The position numbers and the translations under genes are program-made. Under the pieces are notes generated by a model. That model was not told where the DNA came from, ran no database searches, and saw nothing but the letters and a program-made list of their open reading frames with translations. Shown here piece by piece: positions 1 to 8,173 of a stretch of 64,000 bases of DNA. The stretch is from Echinimonas agarilytica (lineage in GTDB: Bacteria > Pseudomonadota > Gammaproteobacteria > Enterobacterales > Neiellaceae), in NCBI RefSeq assembly GCF_023703465.1, contig NZ_JAMQGP010000001.1, positions 372,001 through 436,000 of the forward strand, written 5' to 3'. Each line of letters opens with the position of its first letter. The stretch's first letter is position 1.

Positions 1-284
1 TGCTCAGTGTGGGCCTCATCGGCGGCATGATTATGGCAATGATGTGTCGGGTGAGTTTGGGCCATACCGGGCGTCCGCTGAAGTCACATCCGTTGGCTTG
101 GGTGTCAATGGCGTCGATATTGTTGGCGGCTGTTTCACGGGTGGTCATTCCTTGGTTTTTCCCAATATGGACGGTAGGTGCTTATCACCTTGCGGCCACC
201 TTGTGGTTATTGAGTATTGTGACTTTCTTAATGGTTTATACTCGTTACTTTTTGCAACCCAGAGTTGACGGTCAAATTGGCTAA
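1..284 (+). CDS. nnrS: NnrS family membrane protein, C-terminal fragment
   Basis: Only the last 90 or so residues are in the window; the reading frame is open from base 3 and ends at a TAA at 282-284. The visible part carries a MxxRVSLGHTGRPL segment followed by two hydrophobic helices, which matches the C-terminal end of the NnrS family, haem- and copper-containing membrane proteins linked to tolerance of nitrogen oxides and nitrosative stress. The assignment rests on that motif and on the membrane character. Its position directly upstream of the anaerobic ribonucleotide reductase genes, with an FNR-like box between them, fits a low-oxygen context. Partial at the left edge, so length and start are unknown. 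Confidence 0.72.
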   Translation, partial: LSVGLIGGMIMAMMCRVSLGHTGRPLKSHPLAWVSMASILLAAVSRVVIPWFFPIWTVGAYHLAATLWLLSIVTFLMVYTRYFLQPRVDGQIG

Positions 285-324
285 TTAGACGTAGATCACA
301 GCTTTTAAATGATCGTTCAATGTA

Positions 325-338
325 CTGATCTAGATCAA
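325..338. promoter_or_regulatory. Putative FNR box upstream of nrdD
   Basis: CTGATCTAGATCAA matches the FNR consensus TTGAT-N4-ATCAA with one mismatch. It lies about 97 bases upstream of the nrdD start. FNR activates class III ribonucleotide reductase genes in other gammaproteobacteria, so anaerobic induction is the natural inference. CRP sites have a related half-site, but the outer bases here fit FNR better. Confidence 0.65.
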
Positions 339-365
339 TCCATTGTCTGACTAATAGAAGCGAAT

Positions 366-412
366 TTTCTACATCTTGTGTATCTTTACCCTCATTAGTC
401 CATATGTAGTGT
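366..412. promoter_or_regulatory. Two degenerate NrdR-like boxes, 31 bp apart
   Basis: Two 16-mers, at 366-381 and 397-412, each end in GTGT and match the NrdR box consensus (ACACWATATATWGTGT) at about 11 and 12 of 16 positions. Their offset is exactly 31 bp, three helical turns, which is the known spacing of tandem NrdR boxes. Each box alone is weak; the phasing and the position just upstream of nrdD raise the case. NrdR represses ribonucleotide reductase operons. Confidence 0.42.
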
Positions 413-434
413 TTTTTTGTGAGAGGGTTTAAAA

Positions 435-2564
435 GTGAAACCAGTGGTGATCAAGCGTGACGGCTGCCGTGTTCCGTACGACAGTCAGCGTATCAGGGAA
501 GCTGTGATCCGAGCCAGTATTGCTGGCAATTACAAAGACAATGCCTATGCTGATTCAGTGGCATTAACCGTGACGGCTCACTTCGAACATTACGAAGAAG
601 TGGATATTGCTGAGATCCAATCGGCGGTTGAAAATGAGTTAATGCAAGGCCCATACAAGGGGCTTGCTCGCGCATATATTGAATATCGACATGACCGCGA
701 TATGATCCGCGAGCAGAAAAGTCGTTTAAGTTCAGATATTCAAGGCTTGGTGGAGCAGAGTAATTCGGACTTACTCAATGAGAATGCCAATAAAGACAGC
801 AAAATTATTCCAACACAGCGTGACTTGTTAGCGGGAATTGTGGCGAAGCACTATGCCTTGCAATACATGCTGCCCAAGGAAATTTCACGCGCTCATCAAA
901 GTGGCGACATTCACTACCACGATTTAGATTACGCCCCATTTTTTCCAATGTTCAATTGTATGCTGATTGACCTCAATGGCATGCTCACCAATGGCTTTAA
1001 AATGGGTAATGCGGAAATTGAAACACCGCGATCTATTGCCACAGCAACCGCAGTGACCGCACAAATCATTGCGCAGGTTGCCAGCCATATCTATGGCGGT
1101 ACGACCATTAATCGTATTGATGAAGTGTTAGAACCTTACGTCAGAGCGAGTTACAAAAAGCATCTCGAAGTGGCGCAAAAATGGGACATTCCTGATGTTG
1201 AAGCATATGCCCGATCGTGCACTGATAAAGAGTGTTATGACGCCTTTCAGTCGCTTGAATATGAAGTGAATACGCTTCATACCGCCAACGGTCAAACACC
1301 CTTTGTGACCTTTGGCTTTGGGCTTGGAACATCATGGGAAGCGAAGTTAATTCAGCAATCCATTTTGAAGAATCGTATTGAAGGTTTGGGCAAGAATCGT
1401 CGTACAGCGGTATTTCCTAAGCTAGTGTTTGCCATTAAAGAAGGTTTGAATCGCAAAGCCGAAGATCCTAATTACGACATCAAACAACTGGCATTAGAGT
1501 GCGCATCTAAGCGCATGTACCCAGATATTTTGAACTACGACAAAGTGGTTGAAGTAACAGGGTCTTTTAAAACCCCAATGGGCTGCCGAAGCTTTTTGTC
1601 AGATTATGAAGAGAATGGTGAATTGATTCACGAAGGGCGTAATAACCTTGGTGTGGTTAGCCTCAACTTGCCACGCATTGCATTGCAAGCCAAAGGCGAT
1701 GAACGTGCGTTTTATGCATTGTTAGATAAACGGTTGGAGCTGGCGCGACGCGCTCTCGATACCCGTATCGATCGTCTTAAAAATGTGAAAGCCAAGGTTG
1801 CTTCCATCTTATACATGGAAGGAGCTTGCGGTGTTCGCCTCAAAGCAGATGACAGCGTGGCCGAAATATTCCGGCGCGGCCGAGCATCCATATCATTGGG
1901 CTACATTGGTGTGCATGAAACAATGAACGCACTGTATTGCGACGATGATCATGTATACGACACGCCAGAACTACAGAAAAAAGCCATTGCCATCGTGCAA
2001 TATTTGCGAGATGCAGTTGACCGTTGGAAGGATGAAACGGGCTACGGCTTTAGTTTGTACAGCACGCCTAGCGAAAACTTATGCAGCCGTTTTTGTAAGA
2101 TTGATGCCAAAGAATTTGGTGTTGTTAAAGGTGTAACTGACAAAGGTTACTACACCAACAGCTTCCATTTGGATGTTGAGAAAAAGGTTAATCCGTTCGA
2201 CAAAATCGAATTTGAGATGTGCTACCCCGATATCGCCAACGGTGGTTTCATTTGTTACGGCGAGTACCCCAACATTCAACATAATGTAGAAGCGCTCGAA
2301 GATGTTTGGGATTTCAGTTATGAGCGCGTGCCGTACTACGGCACAAACACGCCCATCGATGAGTGTTATTCATGTGGATTTACTGGTGAGTTCGATTGCA
2401 CTAGCAAGGGGTTTAGCTGTCCTTCGTGTGGTAATTCTGAACCCGAAACCGTATCGGTCACGCGCCGTGTGTGTGGCTATCTAGGTAGCCCCGATGCCAG
2501 ACCTTTCAATGCCGGCAAACAAGAAGAAGTGATTCGTCGAGTGAAACACTTAAAACCCGCGTAA
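435..2564 (+). CDS. nrdD: Anaerobic (class III) ribonucleoside-triphosphate reductase
   Basis: Oxygen-sensitive glycyl-radical enzyme that reduces ribonucleoside triphosphates to deoxyribonucleotides for DNA synthesis without oxygen. The 709-residue protein has an N-terminal ATP-cone (about 1-95), the NRD catalytic barrel, a C-terminal zinc site with two CxxC pairs (CYSCG and CPSCG) and the radical motif RVCGYLG. The glycine in that motif is residue 681, with Cys680 before it; E. coli NrdD (712 residues) also uses Gly681. The start is a GTG preceded by a GAGAGGG ribosome-binding site. The stop is 5 bases before nrdG, its activase, so the two form an operon. FNR- and NrdR-like boxes lie upstream. 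Confidence 0.97.
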   Translation: MKPVVIKRDGCRVPYDSQRIREAVIRASIAGNYKDNAYADSVALTVTAHFEHYEEVDIAEIQSAVENELMQGPYKGLARAYIEYRHDRDMIREQKSRLSSDIQGLVEQSNSDLLNENANKDSKIIPTQRDLLAGIVAKHYALQYMLPKEISRAHQSGDIHYHDLDYAPFFPMFNCMLIDLNGMLTNGFKMGNAEIETPRSIATATAVTAQIIAQVASHIYGGTTINRIDEVLEPYVRASYKKHLEVAQKWDIPDVEAYARSCTDKECYDAFQSLEYEVNTLHTANGQTPFVTFGFGLGTSWEAKLIQQSILKNRIEGLGKNRRTAVFPKLVFAIKEGLNRKAEDPNYDIKQLALECASKRMYPDILNYDKVVEVTGSFKTPMGCRSFLSDYEENGELIHEGRNNLGVVSLNLPRIALQAKGDERAFYALLDKRLELARRALDTRIDRLKNVKAKVASILYMEGACGVRLKADDSVAEIFRRGRASISLGYIGVHETMNALYCDDDHVYDTPELQKKAIAIVQYLRDAVDRWKDETGYGFSLYSTPSENLCSRFCKIDAKEFGVVKGVTDKGYYTNSFHLDVEKKVNPFDKIEFEMCYPDIANGGFICYGEYPNIQHNVEALEDVWDFSYERVPYYGTNTPIDECYSCGFTGEFDCTSKGFSCPSCGNSEPETVSVTRRVCGYLGSPDARPFNAGKQEEVIRRVKHLKPA

Positions 2565-2569
2565 GTATC

Positions 2570-3070
2570 ATGAATTACAGTCAATATTATCCAGTCGATG
2601 TGGTAAACGGGCCCGGTACCCGTGCCACCTTGTTTGTGTCGGGTTGTGAGCACCAATGTAAGGGGTGCTATAACAAGTCAACATGGTCTTGCGATGCCGG
2701 ACATGAGTTTGATGAGGGAATGGTCAAGCGCATCATTGCTGATTTAAACGACACACGAGTCCGCCGCAGAGGACTGTCTTTGAGCGGAGGCGACCCGTTG
2801 CATCCGAACAATGTTGACGCCATTTTATCACTTGTTAAAACGGTTAGAGAGCACTGCTCTGGTAAAGATATTTGGCTTTGGTCAGGGTATGAGGTGGCGC
2901 AACTGAATGACAAACAGCGCCAAGTCGTTCGTGAAGTTGATGTGATTATTGATGGGCAATATCGCCGCCAACAGTCGGACCCTTCGCTAAAGTGGCGCGG
3001 CAGTAGCAACCAGATTATTTATCATTCACGTTGTGGAGATATGCGCCAAGCCGTTGACTTAATGACCTAA
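2570..3070 (+). CDS. nrdG: Anaerobic ribonucleotide reductase activating enzyme (radical SAM)
   Basis: Radical-SAM activase that uses a [4Fe-4S] cluster and S-adenosylmethionine to install the glycyl radical on NrdD. The 166-residue length is typical of NrdG. The cluster motif CEHQCKGC (Cys26, Cys30, Cys33; CxxxCxxC) is intact, and a glycine-rich SAM-binding segment LSLSGGDPL follows. It starts 5 bases after the nrdD stop and must be co-translated or co-transcribed with it. No obvious T-rich terminator follows; a gap of about 315 bases separates it from the carbohydrate genes. Confidence 0.96.
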   Translation: MNYSQYYPVDVVNGPGTRATLFVSGCEHQCKGCYNKSTWSCDAGHEFDEGMVKRIIADLNDTRVRRRGLSLSGGDPLHPNNVDAILSLVKTVREHCSGKDIWLWSGYEVAQLNDKQRQVVREVDVIIDGQYRRQQSDPSLKWRGSSNQIIYHSRCGDMRQAVDLMT

Positions 3071-3385
3071 TCTATCGCTTTTTCATGACCTGCATAAGGA
3101 GTCCTTTCGTGCTTTTATTGCAGGTGTAAACATTTTACCCCTCGCACGTCCCGTTCTTTATCGCGACCGAAATCTCAACCGCCCCCCACTAAATTCACCT
3201 GGAATTTAAAAGTATGAGGGGATTAACATAACTCAACTCGAATTGTTGACAATTAACATTGCAGGGTAATAGGTTAAGCCACTACATTTTCGATATTTTG
3301 ATGACTCATTTCTTACTGTGGTTAGTATCTGAAGAATGAGTCGTCACGAGTCCTTTCAGCACATCAACGTGAGCGAGACCACCTT
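3071..3385. other. Intergenic region with inverted repeat upstream of the GH50 operon
   Basis: No gene is visible in these 315 bases. They contain a perfect 8-bp inverted repeat, GACTCATT at 3303-3310 and AATGAGTC at 3335-3342, separated by 24 bases and ending about 43 bases before the GH50 start; it could be an operator or a leader stem-loop. A TTGACA hexamer at 3246-3251 could be a -35 element, but no good -10 follows at the right distance. Near nrdG, a 7-bp repeat (ACCTGCA/TGCAGGT) with a long loop is too weak to call a terminator. Confidence 0.4.
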
Positions 3386-5773
3386 GTGCCACACATAAAA
3401 TTCAACCCCCAATTACTATTAACCTGTTCAGCTTTACTGTTCATGGGGTGCCAAGAAGCATCAAAAACAGACCCCGCGCCAGATGCAGCCATCGATGTAA
3501 ACCTCGCCGCTCAGCCGCTTGAAACTTTGTTTGGTTTTGAAAATGATACCGCTCCCTCTGCGATTCAATTGAATAACGCCAAAGCCTCAATGACCACTGA
3601 AGCTTCATCCGTGACGCAAGGCAAACAGGCCCTCCGAATACAATTTTCTTCCAAATCACATGAACACAATGCAGTAGCCATTGTTCCGGAAACCCCGTTC
3701 GATTGGAGTGAATTTAAGGACTTTAATTTAGCGTTTGATATTGCAAACCAAGGACAGTATTCCACCTTCTTGTTTGTAAGTATTGAAGATGCGACAGGTC
3801 AAACTTCCACCCGCGCGATCAATATTCCCGTGGGGGCAAGTAATACGTACTACAACAAAATGGATGGTCATGATCTGGGTTCTCCAAATCATCAAGAAGA
3901 TGCCGCTATTGAATTGAATTTAAGCTCAGGTCTTCGCTCAAACCCCGCCACATGGACTGCCGACGATCATCAAATGGTATGGATGTGGGGGACTAAAAAC
4001 CTTGATCTTTCAGCCATTACCCGCGTTGTATTGCGCACTGAATATAACCTGCACGATACCGAAATTACTTTAGACAACATCCGTCTGATGCCCAATCCTG
4101 CTATGAATGATGGATTCTTAGTGGCCATTGTGGACAAATTTGGACAGAACCCTAATGTTGAATTTGCCGAAAAAGTACATTCAGATGAGGAGCTCTTCGC
4201 CAAAAAAGACGCTGAAATTGCAGCCTTAAATGGCGGTGCGCTCATGCCTGACCGCTCCACTTTTAGTGGCTGGAAGCAAGGTCCAAAGTTGAATGCAACC
4301 GGCTACTTTAGAACTGAGAAAGTGGACGGAAAATGGTGGTTGGTGGATCCCGAAGGTTATCTTTATTTGGCCACGGGTGTAGATATTATCCGCTTAGCTA
4401 ACTCAACCACTATGACGGGTTACGGCTTTGATGAAGAAACCATTCGAGCACGCGACAGCGAAGATGTAACGCCAGAAGATTCGCAAGGGCTCAATCCAGT
4501 TGACAAGGCCGCTCAGCAAACACGCAAGTTGGTATCAAGCACACGCGCGAACATGTTTGAATGGCTGCCTAGTTCATATGACGATCCGCTTGGTAATCAT
4601 TTCGGTTACCGGCAAGACGTGCACTCAGGCCCGCTCAAAAGCGGAGAGGTATTCAGTTTCTACAGTGCAAACCTCGAGCGCAAATATGGCGAAACATCGC
4701 CCCAATCATTCCTACAAGACTGGGAGGATGTGACGATTGATCGCATGCGCAATTGGGGCTTCACCTCATTGGGAAATTGGACAGACCCACGCTTTTACGA
4801 CACCACCAGAGTGCCATTTTTTGCCAATGGCTGGATCATTGGCGATTTTAAAACAGTGTCTAGCGGATCAGACTTCTGGCATCCATTGCCTGATGTGTTT
4901 GACCCCGAGTTTGCCCGCCGCGCCGACGTGACTTTAAAAACCATTGCTGACGAAACGCAAGCATCTCCTTGGTGTGTTGGTGTGTTTATCGACAATGAGA
5001 AAAGTTGGGGCCGCGCTGACTCTCGCGCAGCACAGTTAGGGGTGGTCATTCATACCCTCAAGCGCAATGGTCAAGACGTGCCTACCAAAACTGAATTTAC
5101 CCGTGTAATGACCAACAAGTATGGCGAGATTGCTGCACTGAATGCTGTGTGGAAGACCGACTTTGCTTCTTGGGAAGCCTTCAATCGAGGTGATTTTGAC
5201 AGCCAACTCAGTGAAGCGCGAGACGCTGACTATAGCCTGCTGCTGACAACCTATGCAGAGCAATATTTCCGCGTTGTTCAAGGTTCGCTTAAAAAACATT
5301 TACCCAATCATATGTACTTCGGTGTGCGCTTTGCAGATTGGGGTATGCCCAAAGAAGTCGTCGATGCGTCCGCTAAATATACCGATGTAGTAAGTGTAAA
5401 TCATTACAAACAAGGGGTGACTGAAGGCAAGTGGGAATTTTTAGAGGAACTGGATAAGCCTGTCATGATTGGTGAGTTTCACTTTGGCGCAACCGACTCC
5501 GGGTATTACCACCCAGGTTTGGTTTACGCTGCAGACCAAACCGATCGTGCCCGCATGTATTCGGACTACATGAATTCCGTATTCGATAATAACTATTTCA
5601 TTGGTGCGCACTGGTTTCAGTACATGGATTCACCACTGACGGGCCGAGCCTTTGATGGTGAAAACTACAATGTTGGCTTCGTTACCGTTGCCGATGTGCC
5701 ATACGAAGAAATGATCAAAGCTGCCAAAACGCTTCATAGCACCATGTATCAGCGTCGCTATAACCGAAAATAG
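3386..5773 (+). CDS. GH50-type glycoside hydrolase lipoprotein (beta-agarase-like)
   Basis: Predicted exported retaining glycosidase of clan GH-A. The 795-residue protein has a lipoprotein signal peptide (lipobox FMGC, Cys22), an N-terminal beta-sandwich of carbohydrate-binding type (about 45-240) and a TIM-barrel domain. The signature KWWLVDPEGYLYLATG, the DNE motif (Glu538, probable acid/base) and IGEF (Glu697, probable nucleophile) match GH50. As I recall, the Saccharophagus agarase Aga50D (793 residues) has catalytic Glu at 534 and 695, almost the same positions. The start is GTG; no in-frame start lies just upstream. It is the first gene of an operon with a PhoD-like phosphoesterase (11-base gap) and a GH3 enzyme. 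Characterised GH50 enzymes are agarases, but no other agar gene is nearby, so the substrate is open. Confidence 0.75.
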   Translation: MPHIKFNPQLLLTCSALLFMGCQEASKTDPAPDAAIDVNLAAQPLETLFGFENDTAPSAIQLNNAKASMTTEASSVTQGKQALRIQFSSKSHEHNAVAIVPETPFDWSEFKDFNLAFDIANQGQYSTFLFVSIEDATGQTSTRAINIPVGASNTYYNKMDGHDLGSPNHQEDAAIELNLSSGLRSNPATWTADDHQMVWMWGTKNLDLSAITRVVLRTEYNLHDTEITLDNIRLMPNPAMNDGFLVAIVDKFGQNPNVEFAEKVHSDEELFAKKDAEIAALNGGALMPDRSTFSGWKQGPKLNATGYFRTEKVDGKWWLVDPEGYLYLATGVDIIRLANSTTMTGYGFDEETIRARDSEDVTPEDSQGLNPVDKAAQQTRKLVSSTRANMFEWLPSSYDDPLGNHFGYRQDVHSGPLKSGEVFSFYSANLERKYGETSPQSFLQDWEDVTIDRMRNWGFTSLGNWTDPRFYDTTRVPFFANGWIIGDFKTVSSGSDFWHPLPDVFDPEFARRADVTLKTIADETQASPWCVGVFIDNEKSWGRADSRAAQLGVVIHTLKRNGQDVPTKTEFTRVMTNKYGEIAALNAVWKTDFASWEAFNRGDFDSQLSEARDADYSLLLTTYAEQYFRVVQGSLKKHLPNHMYFGVRFADWGMPKEVVDASAKYTDVVSVNHYKQGVTEGKWEFLEELDKPVMIGEFHFGATDSGYYHPGLVYAADQTDRARMYSDYMNSVFDNNYFIGAHWFQYMDSPLTGRAFDGENYNVGFVTVADVPYEEMIKAAKTLHSTMYQRRYNRK

Positions 5774-5784
5774 AGAGAACACAC

Positions 5785-8157
5785 ATGACGAGTCATTTTT
5801 CACGCCGAGACGCGCTCAAAATATTAGCCGCAGGAGTGGCCTCCACAACAGCAGGCTGCGTGAGTGGTAGCGGCTCTAAATCGACAGCCGAAACTGAGAA
5901 GAATTTGGGTTATAAAACCATTCAGGACCAATGGCACAACCGCCACGACCGCGTTTGGTTAGGCGGTGAATATTGGGCCAATCCAATGGAAGATTGGCGA
6001 ATTAAAAGCGGTGGCGCTGAATGCGTCGACAACGGTGGAAACCGAAGCGTTCATTCACTGACCCATCAGCTTGTTGATCCCAAACAGAGTTTTAAAATTA
6101 CCGCACGCGCACAACAGCTTGATATTGCGGCTAATGACGGCGGCGCGAGCATTCGCATTGGTGTTCGCAGTGAGCTCAATGAATATCGCAGCAACTGCTT
6201 TGCTCTGAATGGTGTTGATGCCGGTGTGGTTGGTAATGAGATCGTGATTGGCGATAAACGCGGCACGCTGAAGCGCAGTGCTGGATCAGACGAAATTGAA
6301 CTGGTGCTGATAGGAACCCCCCAAGTGGGCAGTTCGTCTTTGCGGTTGGAAGTGCGCCTTGCCAATAGCCAAGAGTTAATTGGTGAATTAGAGCATTTGG
6401 TTGCCGCAGAAGATATTGTGGGCAACGTAGCTGTGGTCAGTAATTTCTCAATTCCGGTGATTGAATACGGCGATGACAAACTAACACCGCAAGGGCGCTA
6501 CCGCTTTGCCGATTGGACACATTCGGGCGCGGCGTTCGCCAGTAAACCTGAACAAAAGTTTGGCCCCATTTTGTGGACCATGTATACCCTGAGTGACTCC
6601 CGTTCGGATGAAGGCTTTGTGATGAGCCTTAGTGCGCTAACCGGCCCAATGGGAGCGCAAGATAAGCACACGGTTGAGCTACAAATACAGCGCGATGGAA
6701 TTTGGCAGTCTCAAGGTGAAGCCCAGCTTGACCCCGATGCATGGACCGCTACTTTTCGAATTGCCAACTGGGATGAAACATTAGAAGCCGATTATCGTGT
6801 GGTGTATCGCGAGCAATTAAGTGATGGCACTGAGGCCATTGATGTATACCCCGGTAAAGTCCAAGCCAACCCTGTGGGCCGACCGTTGCGAATGGCTGGC
6901 TTAACCTGCCAAAATGACTACGCCTTTCCGTATGAGCCGGTGGCCAATAATGTGGTCAATATGAACCCAGATTTGGTGTTTTTCTCAGGCGATCAGCTTT
7001 ATGAATCACACGGAGGTTTTGGTGTGGTACGAGCGCCTGCCGGACCCGCCATTCTGAATTATCTGCGCAAGTTTTATCAATTTGGATGGGCGTTCCGCGA
7101 AGCGATGCGCAATCAACCCACGATATGCCTGCCAGATGACCATGATGTGCTGCAAGGCAACTTATGGGGGGAAGGCGGTGCGCCAATGCCAGAGCGAGCG
7201 ATAGCTGAAAACACCATTGATAAAACCGGTGGCTATATCGAACCTATCCGTATGGTTAATGCTGTGCATCTCACCCACACCGCGCACCATATGAAACCGC
7301 ATGATCCAACGCCTTCATTGCGCGGCATGAGCGTTTACTACGGTGAAATGATTTATGGCGATGTGAGCTTTGCGATTGTTGCCGATCGACAGTGGAAAAG
7401 TGGCCCAGAGCACTTAGACATTATTGTGGGAACCTCCGGTAATGACGAAGAGCCCAATGAATTTAACCCCAAATTTGATCGAGAAGATTTGCAATTACTG
7501 GGTCAACGGCAAGAGCAGTTCTTAGAGCAGTGGAGCGATGATTGGCGCGGCCACAAACTTAAGGTACTGCTGAGTCAGACTATTTTAGCCAGTTTAGCCA
7601 CACATCAGTGGAAGGCTGATCATTACCTTAAATATGATTTTGACAGTAACGGTTGGCCTGCAACTGCGCGTAATCGAGCCATTCAGGCGATTAAAAAATC
7701 ACAAGCACTGCATTTGTGTGGCGATACCCATCTTCCAAGCCTGTCGCAATATGGCATTGAAGCTCAGCGCGATAGTAACTGGGTATTCTGTACGCCTGCC
7801 ATTGCCGTGGGATGGCAACGCTGGTGGCTGCCCGACAGTGTCGGTTTAAAGCATCAACAGCGCCCAAGCCACGGTCTGCCCAATACCGGTGAGTATTTAG
7901 ATAGCTTCGGTAACAGAAACTATGTGTATGCCGTAGGAAATCCCATCGTTAGTGAGGCGCGTAATCGCTATGTGCGCGCACATGAAAAAAGCAGTGGTTT
8001 TGGCTTTGTGTATATCGACACAGAAGCAAAAACTTACACGCTCGAAGCTTATAAGTTCATGGTCGATGCCACCGACGGAAAGGCTAGTAACCAGTTTGAT
8101 GGTTGGCCTGTCACCATTCATCAGCGCGAAAACCGTGGTGACAATAAACTTAGCTAA
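5785..8157 (+). CDS. Tat-exported PhoD-like metallophosphoesterase lipoprotein
   Basis: The 790-residue protein starts with a twin-arginine signal (SRRDALK, residues 6-12) and a lipobox TAGC (Cys25), so it should be folded in the cytoplasm, exported by Tat and lipid-anchored. The C-terminal half carries the PhoD/metallophosphatase metal motifs: SGDQLYESHGG (from 401), PDDHDV (450-455) and CGDTHLP (645-651). The first 350 residues look like one or two beta-sandwich domains (HDRVWLGGEYW near 54-64), making it much longer than classical alkaline phosphatase D. It sits between GH50 and GH3 genes with 11- and 16-base gaps, which suggests a phosphodiester or ester substrate on, or bound to, the same glycan. 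The real substrate is unknown; PhoD relatives act on several phosphodiesters. Confidence 0.8.
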   Translation: MTSHFSRRDALKILAAGVASTTAGCVSGSGSKSTAETEKNLGYKTIQDQWHNRHDRVWLGGEYWANPMEDWRIKSGGAECVDNGGNRSVHSLTHQLVDPKQSFKITARAQQLDIAANDGGASIRIGVRSELNEYRSNCFALNGVDAGVVGNEIVIGDKRGTLKRSAGSDEIELVLIGTPQVGSSSLRLEVRLANSQELIGELEHLVAAEDIVGNVAVVSNFSIPVIEYGDDKLTPQGRYRFADWTHSGAAFASKPEQKFGPILWTMYTLSDSRSDEGFVMSLSALTGPMGAQDKHTVELQIQRDGIWQSQGEAQLDPDAWTATFRIANWDETLEADYRVVYREQLSDGTEAIDVYPGKVQANPVGRPLRMAGLTCQNDYAFPYEPVANNVVNMNPDLVFFSGDQLYESHGGFGVVRAPAGPAILNYLRKFYQFGWAFREAMRNQPTICLPDDHDVLQGNLWGEGGAPMPERAIAENTIDKTGGYIEPIRMVNAVHLTHTAHHMKPHDPTPSLRGMSVYYGEMIYGDVSFAIVADRQWKSGPEHLDIIVGTSGNDEEPNEFNPKFDREDLQLLGQRQEQFLEQWSDDWRGHKLKVLLSQTILASLATHQWKADHYLKYDFDSNGWPATARNRAIQAIKKSQALHLCGDTHLPSLSQYGIEAQRDSNWVFCTPAIAVGWQRWWLPDSVGLKHQQRPSHGLPNTGEYLDSFGNRNYVYAVGNPIVSEARNRYVRAHEKSSGFGFVYIDTEAKTYTLEAYKFMVDATDGKASNQFDGWPVTIHQRENRGDNKLS

Positions 8158-8173
8158 GGAAGGTTTAAAACTC

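Noticed and set aside
7952-8173. Upstream extension of the GH3 frame into the PhoD gene
   Set aside because: It overlaps a clear gene, has no ribosome-binding site, and a good signal peptide starts at 8174.
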